DNA of 64,000 nucleotides from Gordonia oryzae (GTDB lineage: Bacteria > Actinomycetota > Actinomycetes > Mycobacteriales > Mycobacteriaceae), in assembly GCF_003797185.1 (NCBI RefSeq), contig NZ_RKMH01000006.1, forward strand, positions 124,001 through 188,000, read 5' to 3'. The translations under genes and the position numbers were made by a program. The notes beneath the pieces are model-generated. The model was not told where the DNA came from. It did no database searches and was given only the letters and a program-made list of their open reading frames with translations. Shown here one piece after another: positions 18,226 through 26,826 of this stretch. Position 1 is the stretch's first letter, and the number at the start of each line of letters is the position of its first letter.

Positions 18226-19617
18226 CTACTGCGGATTGCCGGGCGAGTTGAGCGGGTTGGTCCCGTTGAACAGCATCCACACCGCGACCGCGGCGACGAT
18301 ACCCACGATCAGCCAGGCGACGGACCCGAGGAACGGCCGACGCGCCCAGCCACGGGCGGCGTCGAAGGCGTAGAGCCCCGGACCGGTCAGCACGAGGGCG
18401 GCGGCCGCCACCGCGAGGACGAGCTCGTATTCGATGCCACCGGCTGCGGCGAAGAACGCCAATCCTCCGGCCAGCGTCGTCTTGTAGGCCGCGGCCAGGA
18501 GCATCACCGAGACGATCGCACACGCTCCGATCGGGGTGAACAGGCCCAGGACGACCATCGCGCCGCCGATCGTCTCGGCAAACGTACCGACGATCGCCAG
18601 CGGCCGGGTGACGTCGGCGTGGAACCCGATAGTCGGGTTGGGATTGTTGGCGAGCATCTGCTGATATCCCGACAACCCTGGACCACCCCAGATCCCGAAC
18701 AGCTTGGACAGACCGTGCGCGACGGCGACGATGCCGACCGCCAACCGCAGCAGGAGCAAGCCGAGATCGAGGGTGCCGCGCGGGGCGGTCACGGTGATCG
18801 GTTCGGCACGGGCCGCTTCGACGGTAGATGCATCGTCGGCGGGATCGAGGTCGGCGGGATCGAGGTCGTGGGGATCGAGGTCGGCGGGATCGAGGTCGTG
18901 GGCGACGCGCCGGCCGAACGCACCCCGCCGCCGATGGCCGGTCTCGGGCTGTTCGACGCGGTCGGTACCGGCCCGTTTCTCGCCGTCGGTCGCGACATCG
19001 CGGTCGAGACCGTCCCCGGCCTTCTCATACTCACCGAGCGCCCGAGTGGTCGGCAACGGCTCCTCACCGTGCAGGAGTGCGCGCGTGGGCGTCTCCGCCT
19101 GCTGCGCACGTGTGCGCGACAGGTCCGGGAATGTCTCCTCCACCGACCGGATCGGCGTGGCGGGTAGCTTCTCGGTGGCCTCCGGCGTGGTGGATCTCGC
19201 GCCGGCCGGCTTCTCGCTGGCCGACTTTTTGGTGACCGATTTTTCGGTGACCGATTTTTCGGTGACCGATTTTTCGATGGCGGCCGTCTCCGCGTCCGCC
19301 ACGGTTCCCGGACTCGCAGCCATCTCGGGCGGTATCGGCACGGGATTGCGGCGCGGCGGAGGCTGCTGCGGTATGCCGATCGGGCGGGTCTCCACCTCAC
19401 CTGGATCGAGGTCGTCGAACGAATCCACCCGTGACAACCGTCCCGGTCGACGATGGTGGCGCGCATAGAAGGCGTCGCGGTCGGCGTCGCTGATCAGCGG
19501 GCTGGCGCTCTCGGGTGTGGCGCTCTCGGGTCGGCGAAACGCTCCCGTCGGTTCGTCGTAGGGGCTCGGCGGCTGGAACGTCTTGTCCGGCGCGTCGGGA
19601 AGTTCGCGATCGGTCAC
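18226..19617 (-). CDS. DoxX-family membrane protein with long repetitive N-terminal tail
   Basis: The C-terminal 175 residues form a DoxX domain with about four membrane helices (LLLLRLAVGIVAVAHGLSKL, GTFAETIGGAMVVLGLF, CAIVSVMLLAAAYKT, ELVLAVAAAALVLTG) plus a final helix. The position equals Rv3005c, described as part of a membrane oxidoreductase complex with SodA and SseA in M. tuberculosis. The N-terminal 285 residues are acidic and Pro-rich, predicted disordered and cytoplasmic, and much longer than I recall for Rv3005c. They include EKSVT repeats and DLDPA/H repeats encoded by exact 15-bp tandem units. The start is GTG 19617 (MTDRELPDAPDKTF). Confidence 0.85.
   Translation of the reverse strand: MTDRELPDAPDKTFQPPSPYDEPTGAFRRPESATPESASPLISDADRDAFYARHHRRPGRLSRVDSFDDLDPGEVETRPIGIPQQPPPRRNPVPIPPEMAASPGTVADAETAAIEKSVTEKSVTEKSVTKKSASEKPAGARSTTPEATEKLPATPIRSVEETFPDLSRTRAQQAETPTRALLHGEEPLPTTRALGEYEKAGDGLDRDVATDGEKRAGTDRVEQPETGHRRRGAFGRRVAHDLDPADLDPHDLDPADLDPADDASTVEAARAEPITVTAPRGTLDLGLLLLRLAVGIVAVAHGLSKLFGIWGGPGLSGYQQMLANNPNPTIGFHADVTRPLAIVGTFAETIGGAMVVLGLFTPIGACAIVSVMLLAAAYKTTLAGGLAFFAAAGGIEYELVLAVAAAALVLTGPGLYAFDAARGWARRPFLGSVAWLIVGIVAAVAVWMLFNGTNPLNSPGNPQ
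18841..18900 (-). repeat. In-frame tandem repeat, two identical 30-bp units (four 15-bp)
   Basis: Two exact 30-base copies, each made of two 15-base units that differ at two positions, encode the DLDPADLDPHDLDPADLDPA stretch of the DoxX protein. The period is a multiple of three, so slippage would change length without breaking the frame. Confidence 0.9.
19216..19275 (-). repeat. In-frame tandem 15-bp repeat (three exact plus one diverged)
   Basis: Unit GGTGACCGATTTTTC (plus strand) occurs at 19231, 19246 and 19261, with a diverged copy at 19216. It encodes EKSVT repeats in the DoxX N-terminal tail. The T-rich unit is unlike the G+C-rich surroundings. Confidence 0.9.
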
Positions 19618-19698
19618 AGCCCGATGCTAGAGGTTTCCGACCCTGGGGCGGCCGATCGCCGCGCGGTCGGCCGATGGCAATCGCCTAGTGTGGTGGGC

Positions 19699-20898
19699 AT
19701 GCACGAGGGGCGGAGAAGGCAGCGACGAGGGGCCGGGCCCGGCCGGCGTCGTCGGACGCTCGCCGCCTGTCGCCACCTGACGACCGTGCTGATCGGTGTC
19801 CTCGCAGTGCTGCTGACCATCGCCGCCTGTGCGGATTTCTCGCAGCAGGATCGTGATCAGGCTGCTGGTCCGTTCAGCCCGAATAACGAGCCGTTCGGAG
19901 TGCAGTCGACCCAGCCTCCGCAGTCGGTACCGGAGAACCCCGGACAGGAGAGTCCTCCCCCGCCGGGACCCTGCGTCGATCCCGACCCTGCCGTCATCGC
20001 GACGTGCCTCGCCTCCACCGGCGGGGTGCGTGCGGGCGACGACGAGGGCGCGGTCACCGTCGTCGCCGAACGCACGACCGGCAAGATCATCACCACCAAA
20101 AGGTATGGGCCACAACGAGTCGTGGCGTCCTTCGACGTCGACAGTTCGGGCGACGGAGGGTTGATCGACTTCGCCTTCTCCCCGACGTATCAGCAGGATC
20201 AGCTGATCTACGCGTTGATCACCACGCCCTCCGACAATCGGGTCGTACGCCTCGCCCCCGGTGACGTCGCCAAACCGATCTTGACCGGAATCCCCAAGGG
20301 GGCCACCGGAAACATGGGCGCGCTGCTGTTCGCCTCGCCCTCGGAGCTGCTGGTGGCGACCGGAAACGCCGGCAACCCAGCGGCCGCCGCCGATCCCGGA
20401 TCGCTCGCCGGCAAACTCCTTACGGTCACCAACCTGTCCTCCGGGTCGACCGACCGCCCGAAGGTCCTGGCCTCGGGACTCGGTGCGAATGTCGCGTTGT
20501 GCCCGAGCGGCTCCGGTGGTCTGTATATGACGGATCAGGGTCCGACCGAAGACCGCCTGCAATCGGTCGAGGAATCGGGGGCGACGACGGTACTGTGGTC
20601 CTGGCCCGACAAACCGCAGATCGCCGGCTGCGCCGCGACCCGCGGGCAGATCTTCGTCACCGAGACGCGAACCCAACGCATCGAAGCGATCAACGAACCC
20701 ACCCGGCAGCGCCCAACCCTGACTCCACCGACCGTCGTACTGGAGAAACGCTACGGAGCGCTGGGCCGGATCACCGCGGTCACGCCTGACAACGGTCGGC
20801 TGCAGGTCGCGACAGTCAACCGCACTGCTGGGCGACCCGTATCCACCGACGAGCGCGTCATCTTCTTCGCTCCGATACCTGGAGAAGGACTTCAATGA
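19699..20898 (+). CDS. lppZ: LppZ-like lipoprotein with sorbosone-dehydrogenase-type propeller
   Basis: Exported lipoprotein of 399 residues. A basic N-terminus is followed by a hydrophobic helix and lipobox-like TIAAC with Cys44 as the acylation site, then a Pro/Gln-rich linker (QPPQSVPENPGQESPPPPGP). The rest resembles the glucose/sorbosone dehydrogenase beta-propeller (GLIDFAFSPTYQQDQLIYAL, NMGALLFASPSELLVATG). The position beside a doxX-like gene equals Rv3006 lppZ. ATG 19699 (MHEGRRRQRRG) is chosen because it gives the correct signal; the frame extends upstream into sequence opposite the doxX-like gene. The PQQ-dependent activity of the family is not demonstrated here. Confidence 0.85.
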   Translation: MHEGRRRQRRGAGPGRRRRTLAACRHLTTVLIGVLAVLLTIAACADFSQQDRDQAAGPFSPNNEPFGVQSTQPPQSVPENPGQESPPPPGPCVDPDPAVIATCLASTGGVRAGDDEGAVTVVAERTTGKIITTKRYGPQRVVASFDVDSSGDGGLIDFAFSPTYQQDQLIYALITTPSDNRVVRLAPGDVAKPILTGIPKGATGNMGALLFASPSELLVATGNAGNPAAAADPGSLAGKLLTVTNLSSGSTDRPKVLASGLGANVALCPSGSGGLYMTDQGPTEDRLQSVEESGATTVLWSWPDKPQIAGCAATRGQIFVTETRTQRIEAINEPTRQRPTLTPPTVVLEKRYGALGRITAVTPDNGRLQVATVNRTAGRPVSTDERVIFFAPIPGEGLQ

Positions 20899-20982
20899 GC
20901 TGGAACTACCTCTGACGCCAGTAGCCAGTCAGTCGTCCAATCGCGGTTCGGCGACATCGTCACAGCATGGCCGTACAACGTC

Positions 20983-22485
20983 CTACTGGCAGGCGGCCAG
21001 CACGAGTTCCTGCACACGCGCCGGATCTGCTTGTCCGCGCGTCGCTTTCATGACATCGCCGACGATCTTGCCAGCCGCTTTCACCTTGCCCCCACGGATT
21101 TTCTCGACGATGTCGGGGTTGGCGGCCAGTGCGTCGTCGATGGCCGTCTGCAATGCCGAGTCGTCGCGCACCACCTCGAGTCCGCGATCGGCGATGATCT
21201 GTGCGGGTTCGCCTTCGCCGTCGAGTACCCCGACGGCGACCTGCTGGGCGAGTTTGGTGGTCAGCTTGCCCTCGTCGACGAGTCCGATGATCTCGGCGAC
21301 CTGCTCGGGAGTGATCGGCAGATCGGCGAGGTCACCACCACGACTGTTGGCCTGCTGCGCCAAGAACGATACCCACCACCCACGCGCGGCTTCCGGTGCG
21401 GCGCCGGCGTCGACGGTTGCGATGATCAGGTCGACCGCCCCGACGTTGACCAGATCACGCATGACCTCATCGGACACGCCCCACTCCAGTTGGATACGGG
21501 CACGGCGCACCCACGGCAGCTCCGGCAGCGTCGCGCGGATCTCCTCGATCCACTCCGCGGACGGCTGCACCGGCGGCAGGTCGGGCTCGGGGAAGTAGCG
21601 GTAGTCCTCGGCGGTCTCCTTGCGTCGCCCGGACGAGGTGGTGCCGTCGGTCTCGTGGTAGTGGCGGGTTTCCTGCACGATCTGTCCGCCGGCGGCGAGC
21701 ACCGCGGCCTGCCTGCGCATCTCGAAGGTGACCGCCGTCTCGACGCTCTTGAGCGAGTTGACGTTCTTGGTTTCGGTGCGGGTGCCGAATTCGCTTGCGC
21801 CCTTGCGCATCAGGGACACATTGGCGTCGCAACGCAGCGACCCCTGATCCATCCGCACATCGGAGACCCCGAGCGACTTCAGCAGATCTCGCAGCGCGGT
21901 CACATAGGCGCGGGCCACCTCCGGCGCGCGTGCGCCGGCACCGACGATGGGTTTGGTGACGATCTCGACGAGTGGCACCCCGGCCCGGTTGTAGTCGAGC
22001 AGGGAGTGATCGGCTCCGTGGATGCGCCCGGCGCCACCGATGTGCAGCGACTTGCCGGTGTCCTCCTCCATGTGTGCGCGCTCGATCTCCACGCGCCAGG
22101 TGGTGCCGTCGGTGAGTGCGACGTCGAGGTGACCTTCGTAGGCGATCGGCTCGTCGTACTGACTGATCTGGTAGTTCTTCGGCTGATCGGGATAGAAGTA
22201 ATTCTTGCGGGCGAACACGCTCGAGGGTCGGATCGAGCAGTTCAGTGCGAGGCCGATGCGGATCGCGTATTCGATGGCGGTGGCGTTGACCACCGGGAGC
22301 GAGCCCGGAAGGCCGATGCACACCGGGCACACCTGGGTATTGGGGTCGGCCCCGAACGCTGTGGGGCAGCCGCAGAACATCTTGGTCGTGGTACCGAGTT
22401 CGACGTGGACCTCGAGTCCCATCACCGGATCGAATTCGTCGATGACCTGGTCGTAGTCCATCAATTCGGCAGCTGCGGCAGTCAT
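20983..22485 (-). CDS. gatB: Asp-tRNA(Asn)/Glu-tRNA(Gln) amidotransferase subunit B
   Basis: Kinase/tRNA-binding subunit of GatCAB, which activates misacylated Glu-tRNA(Gln) or Asp-tRNA(Asn) for amidation. The 500-residue protein has [20 protein letters not shown] (GatB N-terminal), [44 protein letters not shown], the [16 protein letters not shown] motif, the helical domain and the C-terminal YqeY/tail domain ([20 protein letters not shown]). ATG 22485 starts [14 protein letters not shown], the normal N-terminus. gatC and gatA lie about 5.5 kb away, separated by other genes, a split also seen in M. tuberculosis (Rv3009c versus Rv3011c-Rv3012c), although there only pfkA intervenes. Confidence 0.97.
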   Translation of the reverse strand: MTAAAAELMDYDQVIDEFDPVMGLEVHVELGTTTKMFCGCPTAFGADPNTQVCPVCIGLPGSLPVVNATAIEYAIRIGLALNCSIRPSSVFARKNYFYPDQPKNYQISQYDEPIAYEGHLDVALTDGTTWRVEIERAHMEEDTGKSLHIGGAGRIHGADHSLLDYNRAGVPLVEIVTKPIVGAGARAPEVARAYVTALRDLLKSLGVSDVRMDQGSLRCDANVSLMRKGASEFGTRTETKNVNSLKSVETAVTFEMRRQAAVLAAGGQIVQETRHYHETDGTTSSGRRKETAEDYRYFPEPDLPPVQPSAEWIEEIRATLPELPWVRRARIQLEWGVSDEVMRDLVNVGAVDLIIATVDAGAAPEAARGWWVSFLAQQANSRGGDLADLPITPEQVAEIIGLVDEGKLTTKLAQQVAVGVLDGEGEPAQIIADRGLEVVRDDSALQTAIDDALAANPDIVEKIRGGKVKAAGKIVGDVMKATRGQADPARVQELVLAACQ

Positions 22486-22613
22486 GGCCACCAGTTTATG
22501 CGGCCGCGGGTCGGGACAAATCTCGGGGACGAAAGCAGGGACGTTCCCGATGCCATCGGCGCCGCCGACTCCTAGCGTTTCAGGTGTCAAATGCCCCGGC
22601 GAAAGGACGCCCG

Positions 22614-22841
22614 ATGACCATTCCCCAGACACCGCACACCACACGGGTTCCCGCCGCTCGGCGGCTCACCCGCTCGCGCGGCGACGCCTGGCTCGGCGGA
22701 GTGTGCGGCGGCATCGCCGCATGCTACCGATGGGATGCGTCCCTGGTCCGTGCGGCGTTCGTCGCCTCGATCCTGCTGCCCGGTCCGCAGGTGCTGCTGT
22801 ATCTGCTGCTGTGGATCGTGATCCCCCGCGACCCGGCGTGA
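22614..22841 (+). CDS. PspC-domain small membrane protein
   Basis: A 75-residue protein whose core [20 protein letters not shown] matches the PspC domain, with one membrane helix ([20 protein letters not shown]) and a short tail. I chose ATG 22614 after GAAAGGACG, giving [13 protein letters not shown]; a longer frame begins upstream at 22584 without a good ribosome site. PspC proteins act in envelope-stress signalling, often fused to or near histidine kinases; a NarL-type kinase lies 2 kb away, but on the other strand. It stands divergent from gatB and convergent to pfkA with a 13-base gap. Confidence 0.88.
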   Translation: MTIPQTPHTTRVPAARRLTRSRGDAWLGGVCGGIAACYRWDASLVRAAFVASILLPGPQVLLYLLLWIVIPRDPA

Positions 22842-22854
22842 ACCCGGCCGCACC

Positions 22855-23889
22855 TCAGCCGAAGATGACCCGGATCTCCTGATACTGGTCCAGCGGCACC
22901 GTCTTGGGGTTGGCCAGCGCCTCGTCGAAAGTGATGCGGTGCATCTCGGTGCCGCGTAGCGCGATCATGTGACCCCAGTACTTGTCGGCGACGAGGTCGG
23001 CGGTGGCCATGCCCATGCGAGTGGCCAGCACCCGGTCGAACGATGTGGGCGTACCGCCTCGCTGGATGTGTCCGAGCACGGTCGCGCGGGTCTCGATGCC
23101 GGTGCGCTCCTCGATCATCGGTGCCAACACATCGGCGATACCGCCGAGGCGTGGACGGTTGAACCCGTCGAGCCCCTTGGTGGAATGGGCTTCTCCCATG
23201 TCGGGCAGCTTGAAGCCCTCGGCGACGACGACCATCGGCGCACGACCGCGATTCTTGACGCTGGTCACCCATGCGCAGATCTGATTCATGCTCTCGGGTT
23301 GTTCCGGGATCAGGATCGCGTGCGCGCCACCGGCGATTCCCGAATGCAGGGCGATCCAGCCCGCGTGGCGTCCCATCACCTCGAGCACCATGCAGCGTTT
23401 GTGCGAATTGCCCGTGGTGCGCAGCCGGTCGATTGCCTCGGTGGCGATGTTGACCGCGGTGTCGAAACCGAACGTGTAGTCGGTGGCGTTGATGTCGTTG
23501 TCGATCGTCTTGGGGACGCCGACGATGTTGATGCCGTCGGTGTAGAGACGTTTGGCCGCCGATGCGGTGCCCTCACCGCCGATAGCGATGACACCGTCGA
23601 TCCCGAGGTTCTTGAGGACCTTCTTGATGGCGTCGGGGCCACCGTCGGGTTCGGAGTACGGGCCGAACCGGCTGGTGCCGAGGATGGTGCCGCCCTGGTT
23701 GGACAGGCCTCGCACCACCGAGCGGTCGAGTTCCATGATGTCGCCGTAGACCAGGCCGTACCAGCCGTCGCGGAAGCCGACGAACTCGTGGCCGTAGACC
23801 GTCTCACCCTTGAGTACTGCGCCGCGGATCACCGCGTTCAGTCCGGGGCAGTCGCCGCCGGATGTGAGAATCCCGAATCTCTTGGCCAT
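22855..23889 (-). CDS. pfkA: 6-phosphofructokinase
   Basis: Glycolytic kinase converting fructose 6-phosphate to the 1,6-bisphosphate. The 344-residue group III-type enzyme has ILTSGGDCPGLNAVIRGAV (nucleotide loop), IAIGGEGTASAAKRL, catalytic VPKTIDNDINATDYTFGFDT (residues 125-145) and MGRHAGWIALHSGIAGGAH. The GGEGT at about 104-108 keeps the Gly that in this family goes with ATP use, while PKTIDND is the Lys form seen in many actinobacterial and PPi-type enzymes. ATP is therefore the likely donor, but this should be read as family inference. ATG 23889 starts MAKRFGILTSGG. The position matches Rv3010c. Confidence 0.95.
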   Translation of the reverse strand: MAKRFGILTSGGDCPGLNAVIRGAVLKGETVYGHEFVGFRDGWYGLVYGDIMELDRSVVRGLSNQGGTILGTSRFGPYSEPDGGPDAIKKVLKNLGIDGVIAIGGEGTASAAKRLYTDGINIVGVPKTIDNDINATDYTFGFDTAVNIATEAIDRLRTTGNSHKRCMVLEVMGRHAGWIALHSGIAGGAHAILIPEQPESMNQICAWVTSVKNRGRAPMVVVAEGFKLPDMGEAHSTKGLDGFNRPRLGGIADVLAPMIEERTGIETRATVLGHIQRGGTPTSFDRVLATRMGMATADLVADKYWGHMIALRGTEMHRITFDEALANPKTVPLDQYQEIRVIFG

Positions 23890-24020
23890 ACCGCTGTGAG
23901 CCTCCTGCCCGTTGGAGCCGGGATCGCCGGAATTCCGCGCGACCCCGCGTCTGCACACAATCTAGTGCCGACAGCGCCCTCGCGCCCGCCGTCGGTGCCC
24001 GCGCGGAAGGCCCGGGGTGC

Positions 24021-24704
24021 TCACTTGAGTCCGTTCTCGTAGGCGAAGACGACCGCCTGGGCGCGATCGCGCAACGACAACTTGGTCAGGACGCTGCTCA
24101 CATGGGTTTTCACGGTTTGTTCGGCGACGAACAGGTCGGTGGCGATCTCCTGGTTCGACTTGCCGTCGGCGACGAGATCGAGCACCTCACGCTCTCGAGG
24201 TGTCAACGCCTCGATCGCCCGATCCGAACGCGGACGGGTCCGGCGCCCGGTGACCTCACGGATGAGGCGGCGGGTGATCGACGGCGCCAGCAGCGCCTCG
24301 CCCGCGGCGACCACCCGAACCGCCCGGACGAGTTCGTCGGCGGGGGCGTCCTTCAACAAGAAACCCGATGCACCGATCCGCAACGCCTCGTAGACATAGT
24401 CGTCGATGTCGAAGGTGGTCAACATCAGGACCTTCGTGCGGCCTGCGACGCCGTCGGCGGGTAGTTGCACCTCGTCGGCGCCGCGCGCACCGAGAATCTG
24501 TGCGGCCGCCCACAACCCGTCGCGGCGCGGCATCCGCACATCCATCAGGACCACATCGGGATGAACCCGCCGACACAACTCCACGGCCTCAATGCCGTCG
24601 GCGGCCTCACCGAGCACCGACAGGTCGGGTTGCGCGGCGAGCAGGGCCGAGAATCCCTGACGGACCATCGCCTGGTCATCGGCGACGACGAGCGTGATCG
24701 GCAC
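24021..24704 (-). CDS. NarL/LuxR-type response regulator
   Basis: Two-component response regulator of 227 residues. The receiver domain has the acidic pair Asp9/Asp10 (VVADDQAMVRQGFSAL), the phospho-acceptor Asp55 (VVLMDVRMPRRDG), and Lys in GFLLKDAPADELVRA. The C-terminal LuxR-type helix-turn-helix spans EALTPREREVLDLVADGKSN to TVKTHVSSVLTKLSLRDRAQ. GTG 24704 (VPITLVVADDQ) is chosen, ten bases after the kinase stop; an upstream extension would overlap the kinase gene. It is encoded with its cognate kinase; target genes are not evident here. Confidence 0.94.
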   Translation of the reverse strand: MPITLVVADDQAMVRQGFSALLAAQPDLSVLGEAADGIEAVELCRRVHPDVVLMDVRMPRRDGLWAAAQILGARGADEVQLPADGVAGRTKVLMLTTFDIDDYVYEALRIGASGFLLKDAPADELVRAVRVVAAGEALLAPSITRRLIREVTGRRTRPRSDRAIEALTPREREVLDLVADGKSNQEIATDLFVAEQTVKTHVSSVLTKLSLRDRAQAVVFAYENGLK

Positions 24705-24714
24705 GGCGGCAACG

Positions 24715-26022
24715 CTACCCGTTGGCGGGGAGCCCCGGCACCGCACCACGCGACTCCGCGAGCGACGACATCACCGGAGTCCGTGCCGAAGCGGGGATGT
24801 GGGCGCGCACCGCGAATCCGCCGTCGGATGTGGGTGTGGCGGTCAGGGATCCGGCCACCGCCCGCGCCCGGTCGCCCATGCCCGCGATACCCACCCCGGC
24901 CCCGGACAGGTGCAGGGGAGGTTCGGTCGGGGCGGTGTTGACGACGCTGACCTGTGCGGCGGGGCCCGCGTACGGCTCGCCGACGGCCGGGGTCAGACGC
25001 ACCTCGATGACGCCGCCCGGCGCGTGCCGCGTCGCGTTGGCCAGGCATTCCTGGACGATGCGATAGATCACCAGCGCCGACGACTCGGCGAACACCGGGT
25101 GGTCTAGTTCGTCGGTGAAGTCGATCCGCGCGCCTGCCCGACGGGTCTGGCTGATCAACGCGTCGATGTCGGCGAGGCCGGGGCTCGGGGCGGGCGCCGC
25201 CTCCCCAACGTCACCGGCTCCCGACACCCGAAGGACGCCGAGCAATTGCCGCACCTCGTCGAGTGAGGTGCGCGCGGCCTGCGCGATCGCCTCGAACTCG
25301 GCCGCGCAGACGTCGTCGACGTCGGGCAGCCGGTACCGCGCGGTCTGGGCCATCACGACGACCATCGACATGCGATGTGCCACAACGTCGTGCAGGTCTC
25401 GCGCGATCCGGGCACGTTCCTGCAGCACCGCACTGGTCGACTCGGCGACCTTGGTCTCCTCGGTGCGCACGGCGAGTTGCCTGCGCGAGGTGAGCAGCCC
25501 GCGCAACAGTGCCACGACGACGACCATGAAGGTCAGCCCGACCACCCAGCCGACCCGCGCGCCCGACGGTGCCGCGAACGCCATCACCAGCGACGCACAG
25601 ATCCACACCGGCGCGAGCAACCGCAACGGGCAGCGTAGGTACGCCATGAACGTCAGGATCAGGAACGCGATGATGTGGGTGACCTGGATCGTCCACGGCC
25701 ACCCCGGCGCCGCGGGGATGAACAGCCCGATGAGCTGCACCCCGATCACCGAGATCGCCCAGCCCAGCATCGGCGCACTCCACGCCAACGCTACCGGCCA
25801 TGCCACCACCGCCGCCAGGATCGGCCAGGCGTACGCCGGAACATCCAGTGTCAGAGGCATTGTCGGCCATGAAACGGCGAACAGCACCCCCGCGAAGATC
25901 GCGAAGAACCAGTTGCCCGGAGACCGGACCCAGGCACGTACACCCGGGTGCGCGACCACCGGTAACGCGCGCAGTTCATTGACGGCCGCGGTGCGTGCCG
26001 CTCGGACCATCCGTCCCATCAT
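24715..26022 (-). CDS. NarL-family sensor histidine kinase
   Basis: Membrane sensor kinase of 435 residues. Five or six helices in the first 180 residues (WFFAIFAGVLFAVSWP, YAWPILAAVVAWPVALAW, GWAISVIGVQLIGLFI, HIIAFLILTFMAYL, WICASLVMAFAA, FMVVVVALLRGLL) lack a large extracellular loop, which suggests it senses membrane state. HisKA_3 follows: QERARIARDLHDVVAHRMSM with phospho-acceptor His211. The HATPase domain has ECLANATRHAPGGVIEV and GAGVGIAGMGDRARAV. The start at ATG 26022 (MMGRMVRAART) could also be 26019. It is cotranscribed with the response regulator after a 10-base gap. Confidence 0.93.
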   Translation of the reverse strand: MMGRMVRAARTAAVNELRALPVVAHPGVRAWVRSPGNWFFAIFAGVLFAVSWPTMPLTLDVPAYAWPILAAVVAWPVALAWSAPMLGWAISVIGVQLIGLFIPAAPGWPWTIQVTHIIAFLILTFMAYLRCPLRLLAPVWICASLVMAFAAPSGARVGWVVGLTFMVVVVALLRGLLTSRRQLAVRTEETKVAESTSAVLQERARIARDLHDVVAHRMSMVVVMAQTARYRLPDVDDVCAAEFEAIAQAARTSLDEVRQLLGVLRVSGAGDVGEAAPAPSPGLADIDALISQTRRAGARIDFTDELDHPVFAESSALVIYRIVQECLANATRHAPGGVIEVRLTPAVGEPYAGPAAQVSVVNTAPTEPPLHLSGAGVGIAGMGDRARAVAGSLTATPTSDGGFAVRAHIPASARTPVMSSLAESRGAVPGLPANG

Positions 26023-26199
26023 GTGATCACCTCGACCTCCACGCTAGGCGGCGTATCGGTCGAAGTCCTCATACTGCGGAGCGGAATTCGCACGCTACCC
26101 GAGAGCCAGACCGGACCACCATCACCCTCTGCGGAGCCGACACCGGTCGGCTCGCGCGGGCGATGTGCCCGCGTGAACGTCGTTCCTAGCGTCAACGAC

Positions 26200-26826
26200 A
26201 TGACTTCTGACGATGCTCGACGAACACTGCGGCGACGTTGCTTGCGTCCGGTGATGTGGATTCTGATCGGCCTGACCGTGATGGTGTTGCACGTGATGGC
26301 TGCCGGAAGGGCATCGGCGGTGTTCGATTACTCCCCGACCGACGCCACCGCCGCCGAACAGACGGTTCGCGCGCTCGTCGGCCCCCATCCGGAGAGCGTG
26401 CAGCGTGTTCTCCCCACCGATTTCGCGGCCGTCATGGGTTATCGCCCAGTGCTCGACAGCGGCTACCCGGCCAACCCCGACGGCGGCTGCTCATCGCCCA
26501 TCCCCCTGCCCGATCGGTTCGAACCTGCCTGCCGCACACACGATTTCGGCTATGACCTGCTGCGCTACGCGCAGCGCGCCGGTCACCCGCTGGGCCCGTG
26601 GGCCCGACCGGCCCTCGATCACATGCTCATCGAGCGGATGCACGCGGCGTGCCACGATCCCGTCTGTACGGCCGCCGCCGAGCTCAGCTGCGCCGGCCTG
26701 GCCCTGAACACGTGGCGGCAGTACTCCGGCCCGCCGGCACCGTCGGAGTCGATGACGACGATTACGGCGTCGACCGCCGTTCGGGTCATCGCCGAGATGG
26801 GTGGCCACAGCGGGGTGACGCGATGA
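26200..26826 (+). CDS. Secreted prokaryotic phospholipase A2-like protein
   Basis: Probably exported protein of 208 residues. A basic N-terminus plus WILIGLTVMVLHVMAAG and an ASA site near residue 40 form a signal peptide. The mature part carries CRTHDFGYDLLRYAQ, the His-Asp pair (His114, Asp115) next to Cys111 that defines bacterial phospholipase A2 of the Streptomyces type, with further cysteines (97, about 152, 157 and 165) for disulfides. Calcium-dependent hydrolysis of the sn-2 ester of phospholipids is the family reaction; activity here is inferred. ATG 26200 is chosen since it gives the signal peptide. Its stop overlaps the ATG of the next gene (ATGA). Confidence 0.82.
   Translation: MTSDDARRTLRRRCLRPVMWILIGLTVMVLHVMAAGRASAVFDYSPTDATAAEQTVRALVGPHPESVQRVLPTDFAAVMGYRPVLDSGYPANPDGGCSSPIPLPDRFEPACRTHDFGYDLLRYAQRAGHPLGPWARPALDHMLIERMHAACHDPVCTAAAELSCAGLALNTWRQYSGPPAPSESMTTITASTAVRVIAEMGGHSGVTR

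Noticed and set aside
16082-18523. Very long minus-strand open frame (813 codons) opposite ilvD
   Set aside because: Antisense shadow of ilvD typical of high-G+C DNA; no family sequence, poor composition, and ilvD itself is certain.
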